DNA from: Pelecanus crispus | Lineage: Eukaryota > Chordata > Aves > Pelecaniformes > Pelecanidae | Direction: 5' to 3' | NCBI RefSeq assembly: GCF_030463565.1 | Contig: NC_134675.1 | Coordinates: forward strand, 13,723,862 to 13,787,861 | DNA: 64,000 nucleotides | Shown here: piece by piece, positions 1-9,314 of the stretch | How positions within the stretch are numbered: the first letter of the stretch is position 1 | How the letters are laid out: each line of letters begins with the position of its first letter | The notes under the pieces: generated by a model | The model's database searches: none | What the model saw: only the letters and a program-made list of their open reading frames with translations | Told to the model about the DNA's origin: nothing | Program-made: the position numbers and the translations under genes

Positions 1-49
1 CAGATCTCTGTAAGGTGTGAGGACACACCTTGCTGGGAGGGGAGGCTGC

Positions 50-600
50 TGTCAGTGCCCTGAGGGCATTAATAGGTCTGAATTGCTCTGACCAGCCTCC
101 CCTGGAGCCTCCACCCCCGCTTTCTGCCCAGGGGCTCCGTTTAAGCTCAGGCCTGGGCTTTCAGTTTCTAAGCTATGTTGTAGGTGCATTTGTCTGTGGT
201 GCTGTCACAACTATGCCTGTGTTTGGTCATGGACCTTGTTGATCTGGACCCCGATCTGCAGACTGGTTTCCTGGTTTGATCTTGGACCTGTCTTGTCACT
301 GTGGATTTGCCTGGGCTATTTCTGCCCCTGGTTACTGTTGCTGGATCTGACCTCAGGACTGACTTCCTGGCTTAACCTTGGACTTGCCTCGTCACCATGA
401 ACTTGCCTGATGGTTTGAACTCTTGGTTGAACCTGGCTATCGTACCCAGGTCTGTCCTGCTTGCCTTGCCCCAGTACTGTGGGACTGGGCCCTGACTGGC
501 GAGGGTCCTGCCTTGCCAGATGTGTTATTGTGCTTGGCTCCTGGCTCCCTGTCCCTTAGGGAGCAGCTGGCCCTTGCTGCTACCTGGCAGTGTTGACCCC
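50..600 (+). repeat. Repeat F, copy 1 (LTR-like interspersed repeat)
   Basis: This stretch aligns by eye with 31531-31991 plus 33678-33770. Shared blocks include 'gcattaatag', 'tttaagctcaggcctgggc', 'ttggttgaacctggcta' and 'cccttagggagcagc'. The repetitive, CT-rich, non-coding character and the conserved order suggest an LTR or non-autonomous element. I could not fix both termini or a target duplication, so the family is unassigned. The boundaries are approximate. Confidence 0.55.
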
Positions 601-689
601 AAGGAATGCCAGTAGTAACCAGCTGACAGTTGGATTTTGTATTGTGCAATGCAACCCTTTGAGCCTAGTAGACAGAAAATCGGCTGCAC

Positions 690-905
690 CATCTTGTAGT
701 CCACTTATCCAGCCCATATTTCACCAATTTGACTATAAGGATTTTATGGGAGACCATGACAAAGGCCTTGCTGAAGTCAAGGTAAACCACATCCACTGCT
801 GTGCCCTCACCCACAGAGCCAGTCTTTTCATTGTAGAAGGGTTAGTCAGGCACGATTTGCCCTTGGTAAAGCCGTGCTGGCTGTTCCCAATCACCTTTTT
901 TGTTG
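690..905 (-). mobile_element. CR1 LINE fragment (ORF2 reverse-transcriptase part)
   Basis: The minus strand encodes a decayed piece of CR1 ORF2. It resembles the segment at 49800-49960 ('aaggccttgctgaagtcaag', then 'cacgatttgcccttg.taaagcc'). It covers the RT region around the F-K-G-x-S-C and Y-L-D-F motifs. Several frame breaks and low similarity indicate an old copy. Both ends are truncated. Confidence 0.75.
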
Positions 906-1052
906 TTTGTGTCTGAACATGGCTTACAGGTTCTTCAGTCCTGTGGGATACTGAGGCTGCAGCAGGCTGAGGGTAGAGAATACGTCAAATGTATAATAAT
1001 TGTATCACACTGTGCTTGACCCTTTAAGAGGAGGCAGGTCCGGCCTCCATGT

Positions 1053-1610
1053 TGTCATGGTTTAGCCCCAGCCAGCAACTAAGCACCACGCAGCCGCTCG
1101 CTCACTCCCCCTGCCCCGATGGGATGGGGGAGAGAATCGGAGGAGTAAGAGTGAGAAACACTCCTGGGTTGAGATAAGAACAGTTTAATAGTTGAAATAA
1201 AGTAAAATAGTAATGATAATAGTAACAATAAAATAATAATAATATACAAAGCAAGTGATGCACAATGCAATTGCTCACCACCCGCCGACCGATACCCAGC
1301 CAGTTCCCGAGCAGCGATCGCTGCTCCCCGGCCAAACCCCCCCCAGTTTATATACTGAGCATGACGTCATATGGTATGGAATAGCCCTTTGGGCAGTTTG
1401 GATCAACTATTCTGGCTGTGCCCCCTCCCAGTTTCTTGTGCACCTGGCAGAGCATGGGAAGCTGCAAAGTCCTTGACTAGCATAAGCAGTACTTAGCAAC
1501 AACTAAAACATCGGTGTGTTATCAACATTCTTCTCCTACTAAATCCAAAACACAGCACTGTGCCTGCTACTAGGAAGAAAATTAACTCTATCCCAGCCGA
1601 AACCAGGACA
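1053..1610 (-). mobile_element. Solo LTR-A, 5-bp TSD CATGT
   Basis: This is a complete LTR in reverse orientation. The minus strand starts TGTCCTGGTTTCGGCTGGG and ends ACCATGACA. It is flanked by identical CATGT at 1048-1052 and 1611-1615. The internal order is that of the other LTR-A copies: TGACGTCA (1362-1369), a TATATAAA box, an 18-bp palindrome at 1309-1326, an A/T triplet run, and the TTATTAAACTGTTCTTATCTC segment near the U5 end. No internal retroviral sequence adjoins it, so it is a solo LTR. Confidence 0.9.
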
Positions 1611-2021
1611 CATGTCCAAGGCAACACTTGTCAAGTGATTAGAAAAGCCAGAGCCTGGTCCATGGGGATGGCTGGCTCTGAGGCATAGGAGAGAACAGGA
1701 AGAGGGAAATGCCTCAGTGATGGCAGTGGGTGTTATTCTCAGGTTTTGATTTGAAGGGTAAGCCATGCCTTGGGAAGGGTTCTCAACAGAGCATGGAGGG
1801 CTCTAGGTAGATGGCCCTTGTGGCATCTCTACTTTCTGGGCACTGTTCCCAAACCCTGTGCTTCCCCTGTACCTGTGCATGAAGCTATTGGTCGAGACTG
1901 CTTGGGTGAGAGAGGCTCTTCCCTTGGCCGTGCATTGTGTGTTGAGATGGGAAACATTCTTCTTTTACTGTATGGGCCCTTTGAATCTTCACTCCAGCAG
2001 TCTTTCCATTGGCTTAAGTAG
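1611..2021. other. Unassigned spacer
   Basis: No recognisable gene or repeat. Short open frames occur on both strands, but none resembles a known protein or continues across a splice-like boundary. Confidence 0.4.
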
Positions 2022-2771
2022 TGTCTGGGTCACCCCAGAGTGGTGCAATAGTTCTCTCTGCTGTACCCTGGGGGAGAATCTTATCCCAGCGCAGTGAGCC
2101 CATATCTCTTGGACCCATTCGCGCTCTTAACCCAGGCATTGCGAGCAAAACAGTCTTGAGTCAGGGAATTTCACTGAATTTAATTTATTGCCGATTGCAT
2201 CAACTTATAATTATGGATTTGGGTACTGAGAAACAAGTAAGAGTCAAACAGACACTCATGGAAAACACCCTTTCTCCTTTTCCTGTCTCAGCTTTGCTCC
2301 AGGCACCTCTCCTCCCTCCTTCCTAGTCTCCAGTGTCCTTGCTTTTGCTGCGTGTTACAGTCAGTCCCTTCAGTGAGGTGGCTGGCGGGCACAGCAGGTT
2401 GGGGGGTCAGTGTGGAGTGGTTTCCTTTTTTGTCACTCCTTGTTTATTACTCTTTTAAACTGCTCCAATGGGGATTCCTCCATAGGCTGCAGTCCCCTTT
2501 GTGCCTCCGCCTGTGTCTCCTCCAGTATCTCCTTCTCTGCTCCGGCATCTCTTGCCCCCAGCGGCTATCGCCCTTTCTTAAATATGTTTTAGCAGAGGTG
2601 CCATGTGCTCCCCTGATTGGTTCCAGTTTTGGCACCAATGGGTTGGTGTCATCTGTTGCTGAGCTGGCCTGGAACCAGCTGTGGCCGGCAGAGGGCAGTC
2701 CGTGACCTCCTCCCACACACATCACCCCTGCAGCCCCCACCCCCAATACCTTGCCAGTTATGCCTAATACA
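2022..2771 (-). mobile_element. Diverged LTR-B relative, reverse orientation
   Basis: The order of blocks matches reversed LTR-B: 'gaatttaatttattgccgat' near 2177, 'cccttctta/ttcttaaatatgtt' near 2572, a CCAAT-like 'tgattggttccag', and a terminal 'aataca' at 2771. It lacks the long minisatellite and is much more diverged than the other copies. No clear 5-bp duplication is visible. It sits head-to-head with the forward LTR-B piece that starts near 2874. Confidence 0.65.
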
Positions 2772-2873
2772 CTCCACCCCTTGCCTCTTCGAAACACCTT
2801 AATATACATGCATTATAAACTCTACCCTTCTTCCCAGACAATAGGGATCGCCATGGTAACAATGTGTACATGC

Positions 2874-3326
2874 ATTGGGTATACGTGGCAAGGCTTGGTA
2901 GCGGGGGGGGAAGGGGGGGGGGGGCGCTGCAGGGGTGGCCTCTGTGGGAAGAGGTAAAGGGCTGCCCTGTGCCGGACACAGCTGGTTTCAGGCAGCTCAG
3001 CAATGGACCCACCGCAGGCCAAAGCCGATCCAATCAGCGAAGCTGGTGGTGCTTCTGCAAAAGCATATTTAAGAAAGGGCAAAAAAACGCTGGGCGGCGA
3101 GAGGAGGAGGGAACAAAAAGCGTGAGAAACAACAGAGGGAACACCAAGGTCAGAGAAAAGAGGAGGAGGAGGAGGTGCTCCACGGTGGAGCAGCTATTCT
3201 CTGCAGCCCATGGAGGACCCGTGCGGGAGCAGATGGATGTTCCCAAAGGAACTGCTGCCTGTGGAGAACCCACGTCGGAGCAAATTTTCCTGACAGGACT
3301 GAAGCCTGTGGAGAACCCATGCCGGA
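2874..3326 (+). mobile_element. LTR-B 5' part, forward (interrupted)
   Basis: It begins 'tgcattgggtatacgtggcaagg' and runs through the CCAAT-like 'gatccaatcagcgaagc', the TATA-like 'catatttaagaaaggg', and the first minisatellite units ('cagcccatggaggaccc', 'gagcag'). It is cut at 3326 by the reverse LTR-B at 3327-4343 and resumes at 4344. A G homopolymer lies near 2906-2927. Confidence 0.75.
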
Positions 3327-4343
3327 TGTGGTGGGTTGACCTTGGCTGGACGCCAGGTGCCCACCAAGCCGCTCTATCACTCTCCCTCCTCAACTGGACA
3401 GGGGAGAGAAAGTATAACAAAACTCTCGTGGGTCAAGATAAGGACAGGGCGATCACTCACCAATTACCGTCACGGGCAAACCAGACTTGACTGAGGGAAA
3501 TTAATTTAATTTATTGCCAATCAAAAGTCAGAGTAGGATAATGAGAAATAAAAACAAATCTTAAAACACCTTCCCCCCACCCCTCCCTTCTTCCCCGGGC
3601 TCAACTTCACTCCTGGCTTCTCTACCTCCTCCCCCTGAGCGGCGCAGGGGGGCGGGGAATGGGGGTTGCGGTCAGTTCGTCACACATTGTCTCTTCCCCT
3701 GCTCCAGCGTGGGGTCTCACCCATGGGAGACAGTCCTCCACAAACTTCTCCAACGTGGGTCCTTCCCACAGGCTGCAGTTCTTCACGAACTGCTCCAGCG
3801 TGGGTCCTTTCCACGGGGTGCAGTCCTTCAGGAATGGACTGCTCCAGCGTGGGCTACTCTCTCTCCATGGGGCCACAGGTCCTGCCAGGAGCCTGCTCCA
3901 GCACGGGCTCTCCATGAGGTCAGAGCCTCCTTTGGGCACATCCACCTGCACCGGCGTGGAGTCCTCCACGGGCTGCAGAGTGGATATCTGCTCCACCGTG
4001 GACCTCCATGGGCTGCAGGGGAATCTCTGCTTCGACGCCCGGAGCACCTCCTCCCCCTCCTTCTTCACTGACCTTGGTGTCCGCAGAGTTGTTTCTCTCA
4101 CATATTCTCACTCCTCCCTCTTCCGGCTGCTGTTGTGCAGCAGTTTTTTCCCCTTCTTAAATATGTTATCACAGAGGTGCTACCACCGTCGCTGATTGGC
4201 TCAGCTTTGGCCAGCGGTGGGTCTGTCTTGGAGCTGGCTGGAACTGGCTGTGTCCAACATGTGGGAAGCTTCCGGCATGTTCTCACAGAAGCCACCCCTG
4301 TAGCGACCCCGCTACCAAAAGCTTGCCACGCAAAACCAATACA
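3327..4343 (-). mobile_element. Solo LTR-B, reverse, 5-bp TSD CCGGA
   Basis: This is a complete 1017-bp LTR. Its plus-strand left end is TGTGGTGGGTTGACC and its right end is ..CCAATACA. CCGGA occurs at 3322-3326 and again at 4344-4348, a clean 5-bp duplication. It contains the minisatellite (about 3690-4030), the reversed TATA-like 'cttcttaaatatgttatc' and the CCAAT-like 'gctgattggctcagc'. It inserted into an older forward LTR-B, giving an inverted nested pair. Confidence 0.9.
3690..4030. repeat. LTR-B minisatellite (45-48 bp units)
   Basis: Imperfect tandem units carry the core 'ctgctccagcgtgggtcctt' followed by 'ggctgcagttcttcacgaa'-type sequence. One clear unit is 45 bp long. Because unit lengths are mostly multiples of three, long frames stay open on both strands. 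Homologous arrays occur at about 43920-44190, 48410-48800 and 53170-53590 with different unit numbers. Confidence 0.75.
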
Positions 4344-4455
4344 CCGGAACAGAGGAAAAGAGTGGGAAGGAAGGAGCAGCAGAGAGAAATTGCTATGTAC
4401 TGGCCATAGACCCTGCTCCCCCCCACGCCGCTGTGATGGGAGAGGAGTCTGCAGT
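4344..4455 (+). mobile_element. LTR-B, forward, continuation after nested LTR
   Basis: After the CCGGA duplication the older LTR-B resumes ('aggaaggagcagcagagag', then 'ctgctcccccccacgccgct'). This corresponds to the 'gaaggatcggcagagacga' and 'caccctgtgccgcttggggg' segment of the copy at 48820-48900. It is truncated at about 4455. Confidence 0.6.
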
Positions 4456-4675
4456 GAAGGAGTGTATTGGGTGTACGTGGCAAGGCTTTTTGCGGGGGGG
4501 CGCGACTGCAGGGGAGGCCTCTGTGAGAAGAGGTCAGGGGCTGCCCTGTGCCAGACACAGCTGGTTCCATGGCTGGTATTGGCTCTATGGGACATAGGGG
4601 AAGCTTCTAGCAGCTTCTCACAGAAGCCACCCCTGTGGTCCCCTGCTACCACAACCTTGCCATGCAAACCCAATA
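4454..4675. repeat. Fold-back of two LTR-B ends (inverted repeat)
   Basis: The left arm (about 4456-4545) is the forward LTR-B start: 'tgtattgggtgtacgtggcaa' and 'cctctgtgagaag'. The right arm (about 4572-4673) is the same LTR end reversed: 'cttctcacagaagccacccc', 'ccttgccatgcaaacccaata'. The arms are similar over roughly 90 bases and could form a hairpin. It abuts the truncated LTR of ERV-I. Confidence 0.65.
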
Positions 4676-5067
4676 GAGCTTCCCATGCTCTGCCAGGTGC
4701 ACAAGAAGCTGGGAGGGGGCGCAGCCAGGACAGTTGACCCAAACTGACCAAAGGGCTATTCCATACCATATGACGTCATGCTCAGTATATAAACTGAGGG
4801 GAGTTGGCCAGGGGGCAGACTGCTGCTCGGGAACTGGCTGGGTATCGGTCGGCGGGTGGTGAGCAATTGCATTGTGCATCACTTATTTTGTATATTATTA
4901 TTATTATTATTATTTTCCCTTCCTTTTCTGTCCTATTAAACTGTCTTTATCTCAACCCATGAATTTTACTTTCTTTTTCCTGATTCTCTCCCCCATGCCA
5001 CTGGGGAGAGGAAGAGGGAGAGAATGGCTGTGTGGTGTTTAGCTGCCTGCCGGGTTAAACCACAACA
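4676..5067 (+). mobile_element. ERV-I 5' LTR (LTR-A type, U3 start missing)
   Basis: This matches 32139-32529 almost base for base, including TGACGTCA (4771-4778), TATATAAA (4786-4793), the (TTA)n run and the end 'ggttaaaccacaaca'. The first about 145 bases of U3 are missing and replaced by LTR-B sequence, so the element was truncated or recombined at its left edge. A primer site and retroviral leader follow directly, so this is a 5' LTR rather than a solo LTR. Confidence 0.9.
4771..4793 (+). promoter_or_regulatory. CRE-like site and TATA box in ERV-I LTR
   Basis: A perfect palindromic TGACGTCA (4771-4778) lies 7 bases upstream of TATATAAA (4786-4793). The same pair is found in most LTR-A copies, for example 32233-32255 and 43491-43513, and reversed at 1362-1369. 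CREB/ATF-type factors are known to bind this octamer. Use in this genome is inferred. Confidence 0.7.
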
Positions 5068-5075
5068 GTCCTTTT

Positions 5076-5098
5076 TGGCGCCCAGCGTGGGGCTCGAA
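5076..5098 (+). promoter_or_regulatory. Primer binding site, tRNA-Lys(CUU) type
   Basis: TGGCGCCCAGCGTGGGGCTC begins 8 bases after the LTR end, following 'gtcctttt'. It is complementary to the 3' end of vertebrate tRNA-Lys with the CUU anticodon, with one difference (AGC versus the usual AAC). The same site occurs in ERV-VI, and a weaker version in ERV-V. Confidence 0.8.
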
Positions 5099-5183
5099 AG
5101 GTTCAAGATAACAACAGATCTGACCAGAGCGTGTTAAAACAAATTTGTGATAAGCATTTATTATATTAGTTTAATAGATCGCC

Positions 5184-5600
5184 ATGTTGATTCATTTGCT
5201 CTCAGAGTTGTTGTGCTTGTTCTCAGAGTTGTGCTATGTAACACCTTACTTGCCGTATGCATTCCCTGTGGTGCTGTTTATCACCTTTGGGAGCTGGATT
5301 AAAGTTATCACTTTGCTCTACTGTGTAACACTGGCTTATGGTATGATAAAATTATCAGTCATGAGATTGTACTCAGCACTGCCATCATCCCCATACTTCG
5401 GAAGCTTCAGGAGCCATTTCTCGGAAACTATTAACAATTACACTTTTTACCTCTTCTCCTCGGAGAACCGATCTGTGGGGGAGACAGAGGGGGACACTTT
5501 GCCCTGCTCCTTCACCTTCCCGTTCTCCTTCAGGCCAGTTACTACAGCTCTTGAGGATTTTGAATGTCCTTGTGATGTTCAAACCAGCATGGTCTCCTGA
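5184..5600 (+). pseudogene. ERV-I leader ORF with hydrophobic, membrane-type segment
   Basis: A 138-codon frame lies between the primer site and the gag core. Residues about 20-56 are strongly hydrophobic and aromatic, with one Lys (VLFITFGSWIKVITLLYCV is the centre), and look like one or two membrane spans. The later part is polar with a possible N-glycosylation site (NNYT). The copy in ERV-VI (32646-32990) is nearly identical over the first 70 residues. ERV-V has a different but equally hydrophobic ORF at the same place. I do not recognise a protein family. It may be an N-terminal extension of Gag that was once continuous with the Thr/Pro repeats downstream, or a separate leader protein. 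Retention of the frame in two copies may simply reflect their recent common origin. Confidence 0.5.
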
Positions 5601-5649
5601 CTGCTATGTCTCCTGAATGTGGTTCAGGTCTTGTTTAGGTTTAAATGAC

Positions 5650-6627
5650 TATTTAAGTATACCATTGTGACAGGCATTGCAGCTACACAAACCCCCACAA
5701 CAGGCAGTGCGGCTGAAGCAAAGAACCAACCCATTCCCGTATCAGTTGCCCTTATACACAAGAAGAAATACACAAGAAAATCAGCTCATTTAATAAGGAA
5801 TGAAGTTGAACCACCACAAGAACAGGAGGAGGAAAAGGCAGAACCCATAAATGAGATACTAAGCACCCAATCACTATCCCTGAATGATATGCAAAAAGCT
5901 TTCAGCCGTTATCCAGGCAAGCACATCATCACCTGGCTGCTCTGATGCTGGGATAATGAGGCCAGTAGCCTGGAATTAGAGGGCAGGGAAGCCAAGCAGC
6001 TGGGATCCCTTTCCAGGGAAGGGGGCATTGACAAAGCAATTGGAAAATGAGTACAAGCCCTCAGCCTCGGGAGGTGACTTCTGTCAAGCCTGAAGGAAAG
6101 GTATCCCTTCAAGGAAGATGTTATATAACGCCCAGGCAAATGGACCACCATGGAGAGAGGTATCCAGTACCTGAGGGAATTAGCCATGCTGGAAGTGATT
6201 TATAGTGACCTGAACAACAAGCAGTTATCCAAAGATCCAGATGAAGTCTGGTGCACATGCCCCATGTGGCGGAAGTTTGTATGGAGCGCACCAGCGTCAT
6301 ATGCCAACTCATTGGCAGTACCGGCCTGGAAAGATGATGAGGCACAAACGGTGGAAGAAGTGGCTGGCCGACTCCGGGAATAAGAAGAGAGTATCTCTTC
6401 CTCCCTGTGGGCCTGTGTCTCAGCTGTGGAAAGACTGTCTGAAAAAACTGTCCTGGGAGTTCCAGCAACTCAGAGAGGATCTGTCCTACTCCCCACCTGT
6501 ACGGACCAGTATCTCAGCCATTAGGAGTCAACATCCCTCTGCTAAAGAGAGAGGATATAGAGGATACACACCACGGGGCACCCTGTGGTTTTACCTGCGT
6601 GACCGCAGAGAGGACGTGAGGAAGTGA
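5650..6627 (+). pseudogene. ERV-I gag remnant
   Basis: After one Thr/Pro unit (ATQTPTTGSA) come a basic KKKYTRK patch, an acidic EEE stretch and the block YPGKHIITWLL, then a TGA at 5943-5945 followed by CWDN. A second frame (6150-6383) carries the conserved LAMLEVIYSDLNN and CPMWRKFVWSAPASYANSLAV blocks. These are also present in ERV-V at 21007 onward, so this is the capsid-like part. A basic, Arg-rich end (about 6540-6627) could be nucleocapsid-like, but no CCHC knuckle is visible. Several stops and frame changes make it non-functional. Confidence 0.7.
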
Positions 6628-6939
6628 GATGCAAAATCTACCCCAACCCTAGAGGCACGGGTGCATGAGTTGCAAGGAAAAACTATTACAAAAGGCGGTT
6701 CTCCCAGGAAAACTGCTCCTCCAGTTGCCAGTGGGCAATTCCCCAGACAGAGCAGAAGGGCTGATTTTACTTCCAGTCTTAATAAAGGGACTTTTGATTC
6801 ACATTTACAAGGAGTGAACAACGAATACTATGACCAGGATTAGAGGGGCCCTGCCTCCAGCCAGGTGGAGGAAAGGGACAATCGGGTTTACTGGCCTGTG
6901 TGGATTTGATGGCCTGGCACATCAGACCCACAGGAGTAG

Positions 6940-7176
6940 AAGGCTCTAGTGGACACCGGTGCACAGTGTACCCTAATGCCATCAAACTATAGAGGGGCAG
7001 AACCCATTTGTATTTCTGGAGTGACAGGGGGATCCCAACAGCTAACTGTATTGGAAACTGAAGTGAGCCTAACTGGGAATGAGTGGCAGAAGCACCCCAT
7101 TGTGACTGGCCCAGATGCTCTGTGCATCCTTGGCCTCAGGAGAGGGTATTTCAAGGATCCAAAAGGGTACCATTGA
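6940..7176 (+). pseudogene. ERV-I retroviral aspartic protease
   Basis: The catalytic signature LVDTGAQCTLMPS is present (DTG at 6952-6960). It is followed by flap-like ISGVTGGSQQ and a C-terminal part ending near DPKGYH. Spacing to RT and similarity to 21720-21958 (ERV-V) support a pol-linked protease. The usual G-R-D/N motif is replaced by CILGL in this copy. It reads in frame to 7176. Confidence 0.8.
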
Positions 7177-7194
7177 GCTTTTGGTATAGCTGCC

Positions 7195-8121
7195 TTGGAG
7201 ACGGAGGAAATGAAACAGCTGTCCACCTTGCCCGGTCTCTCAGAGGACCCTTCTATTGTGGGGTTGCTGAGGGTCGAAGAACAACAGGTGCCAATTGCTA
7301 CCACAACAGTGCACAGGCGGCAATATCGCACCAACCGAGACTCCCCGATTCCCATCCATAACCTGATTCGTCGACTGGAGAGCCAGGGAGTGATCAGCAA
7401 GACTCGCTCACCCTTTAACAGTCCCATATGGCCAGTGCAAAAGTCTAATGGGGAGTGGAGACTAACAGTGGACTATCGTGGCCTGAACAAAGTCACGCCA
7501 CCACTGAGTGCTGCTGTGCCGGACGTGCTAGAACTTCAATACAAACTGGAGTCAAAGGCAGCCAAGTGGTATGCCACAACTAATATTGCTAATGCAGTTT
7601 TCTCAGTCCCTTTGGCAGCAGAGTGCAGGCCACAGTTTGCTTTTACTTGGAGGGGTGTTCAGTACACCTGGAACCGACTGCCCCAGGGGTGGAAGCACAG
7701 CCCCACCATTTGCCATGGACTGATCCAGATGGCACTGGAACAGGGTGAAGCTCCCGAACATCTGCAGTATGTTGATGACATCATTGTGTGGGGCAATACA
7801 GCAGAAGAAGTTTTTGAGAAGGGAAAAAAAATAGTCCAAATCCTTCTGAAGGCCGGTTTTGCCATGAAACAAAGTAAGGTCAAGGGACCTGCACAGGTGA
7901 TCCAATTTTTAGGAATAAAATGGCAAGATGGACGTCGTCAGATCCCAGTGGATGTGATCAACAAAATAACAGCTATGTCCCCACCAACTCGCCAAAAAGG
8001 AAACACAAGCTTTCTTAGGCGTTGTGGGTTTTTGGAGAATGCATATTCCAAATTACAGCCAGATCGTAAGCCCTCTCTATCAAGTGACCTGGAAGAAGAA
8101 CAATTTCAAGTAGGGCCCTGA
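7195..8121 (+). pseudogene. ERV-I reverse transcriptase
   Basis: A 308-codon open frame has RT motifs in order: PFNSPIWPVQKSNGEWRLTVDYRGLNK, motif A region, QFAFTWRGVQYTWNRLPQG, and YVDD (7768-7779, YVDDIIVWG). The thumb follows (QFLGIKWQDGRR). The first catalytic aspartate in motif A is Asn here (TNIANAVFS, against IDIANAFFS in ERV-V), which would abolish polymerase activity. The C-terminal connection breaks after 8121 and RNase H continues in another frame. The pol type fits class III/ERVL-like elements, as do the 5-bp TSDs of related LTRs. Confidence 0.85.
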
Positions 8122-8444
8122 GCAGCAGCAAGCCTTTGAACAAATTAAATGGGAGATAGTTCATGCAGTAGCCCTTGGGCCAGTCCGGGCAGGGCAGGAT
8201 ATTAATAATGTGCTCTACACCGCAGCCGGGAAGAATGGCCCTACCTGGAGCCTCTGGCAGAAAGCACCAGGGGAGACTCGAGGTCGACCCCTAGGGTTTT
8301 GGAGTCGGGGATACAGAGGATCTGCGGCCTTCTATCCTCCAACTGAGAAAGAGATATTGGCAGCATATGAAGGGGTTCGAGCTGCTTCGGAAGTAGTTGG
8401 TACTGAAGCACAGCTCCTGCTGGCCCCCCAACTGCCTGTGCTGG
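8122..8444 (+). pseudogene. ERV-I connection/RNase H, first part
   Basis: The frame from 8210 encodes WSLWQKAPGETRGRPLGFWSR then YPPTEKEILAAYEGVRAAS, the typical start of the RNase H side of retroviral pol. It is interrupted at 8445 by a solo LTR and resumes at 9040 with the WMFK..PSTHHATDATW block. Confidence 0.75.
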
Positions 8445-9039
8445 TGTCGTGGTTTAACCCCAGCCAGCAACTAAGCACCACACAGCCACTCACTCACTTC
8501 CCCCTGGTGGGATCGGGGAGAGAATTGGAAGAGTAAAAGTGAGAAAACTCATGGGTTGAGATAAGAACAGTTTAATAGGTAAAGCAAAAGCCGTGCACTC
8601 AAGCAACACAAAATAAGGAATTCATTCACTGCTTCCTATTGGCAGGCAGATGGTTAGCCATTTCCAGGAAAGCAGGGCTCCATCATGTGTAACGGTTACT
8701 TGGGAAGACAAATGCCATGACTCCAGAAGTCCCCCCTTTCCTTCTTCTTCCCCCAGCTTTTATTGCTGAGCATGATGTCATATGGTATGGAATATCCCTT
8801 TGGTCAGTTGGGGTCCAATGTCCCAGCTGTGTCCCCTCCCAACTTCTTGTGCACCCCCAGCCTACTCGCTGATGGGGCAGTGTGAGAAGCAGAAAAGGCC
8901 TTGACTCTGTGTAAGCACTGCTCAGTAGTAACAAAAACATCCCTGTATTATCAACACTGTTTTCAGCACAAATCTAAAACATAGCCTCATACTAGCTTCT
9001 ATGAAGAAAATTAACTCTACCCCAGCTGAAACCAGGACA
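8445..9039 (-). mobile_element. Solo LTR-A2, reverse, 5-bp TSD GCTGG
   Basis: The plus-strand ends are TGTCGTGGTTTAACCCC and ..GAAACCAGGACA. GCTGG occurs at 8440-8444 and 9040-9044. The sequence is a longer relative of LTR-A ('cccccagcctactcgctgatgg', 'aagcactgctcagtag') and has a reversed TATA-like 'cttttattgctgagcatgatgtc'. It sits inside ERV-I RNase H, so it is younger than ERV-I. Confidence 0.9.
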
Positions 9040-9310
9040 GCTGGGCTGGATGTTCAAAGAGAAGGTTCCGTCTACACATCATGCAACTGATGCTACATGG
9101 AGGAAGTGGATTGCACTAATCACACAACGGGCTCGAATAGGAAACCCCAGTCGCCCAGGAATCTTGGAAGTGATCATGGAATGGCCAGAAGGAAAAACTT
9201 TAGAATATCACCAAAGGAGGTGACACGTGCTGAGGAGGCCCCACTGTATAATAAACTGCCAGAAAATGAGAAGCAATATGCCTTGTTCACTGATGGGTCC
9301 TGTCGTGAGC
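9040..9310 (+). pseudogene. ERV-I RNase H, second part
   Basis: After the duplication the frame continues with the WMFKEKVPSTHHATDATWRKW block, then GILEVIMEWPEG and ending LFTDGSC (the first acidic RNase H motif, TDGS). A frame shift lies near 9210. The pol ends abruptly after TDGSC. Confidence 0.75.
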
Positions 9311-9314
9311 AAAT

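Noticed and set aside
2864..3490. 208-codon frame across 2864-3490
   Set aside because: It runs through the junction of two opposite LTR-B copies and has no protein features.
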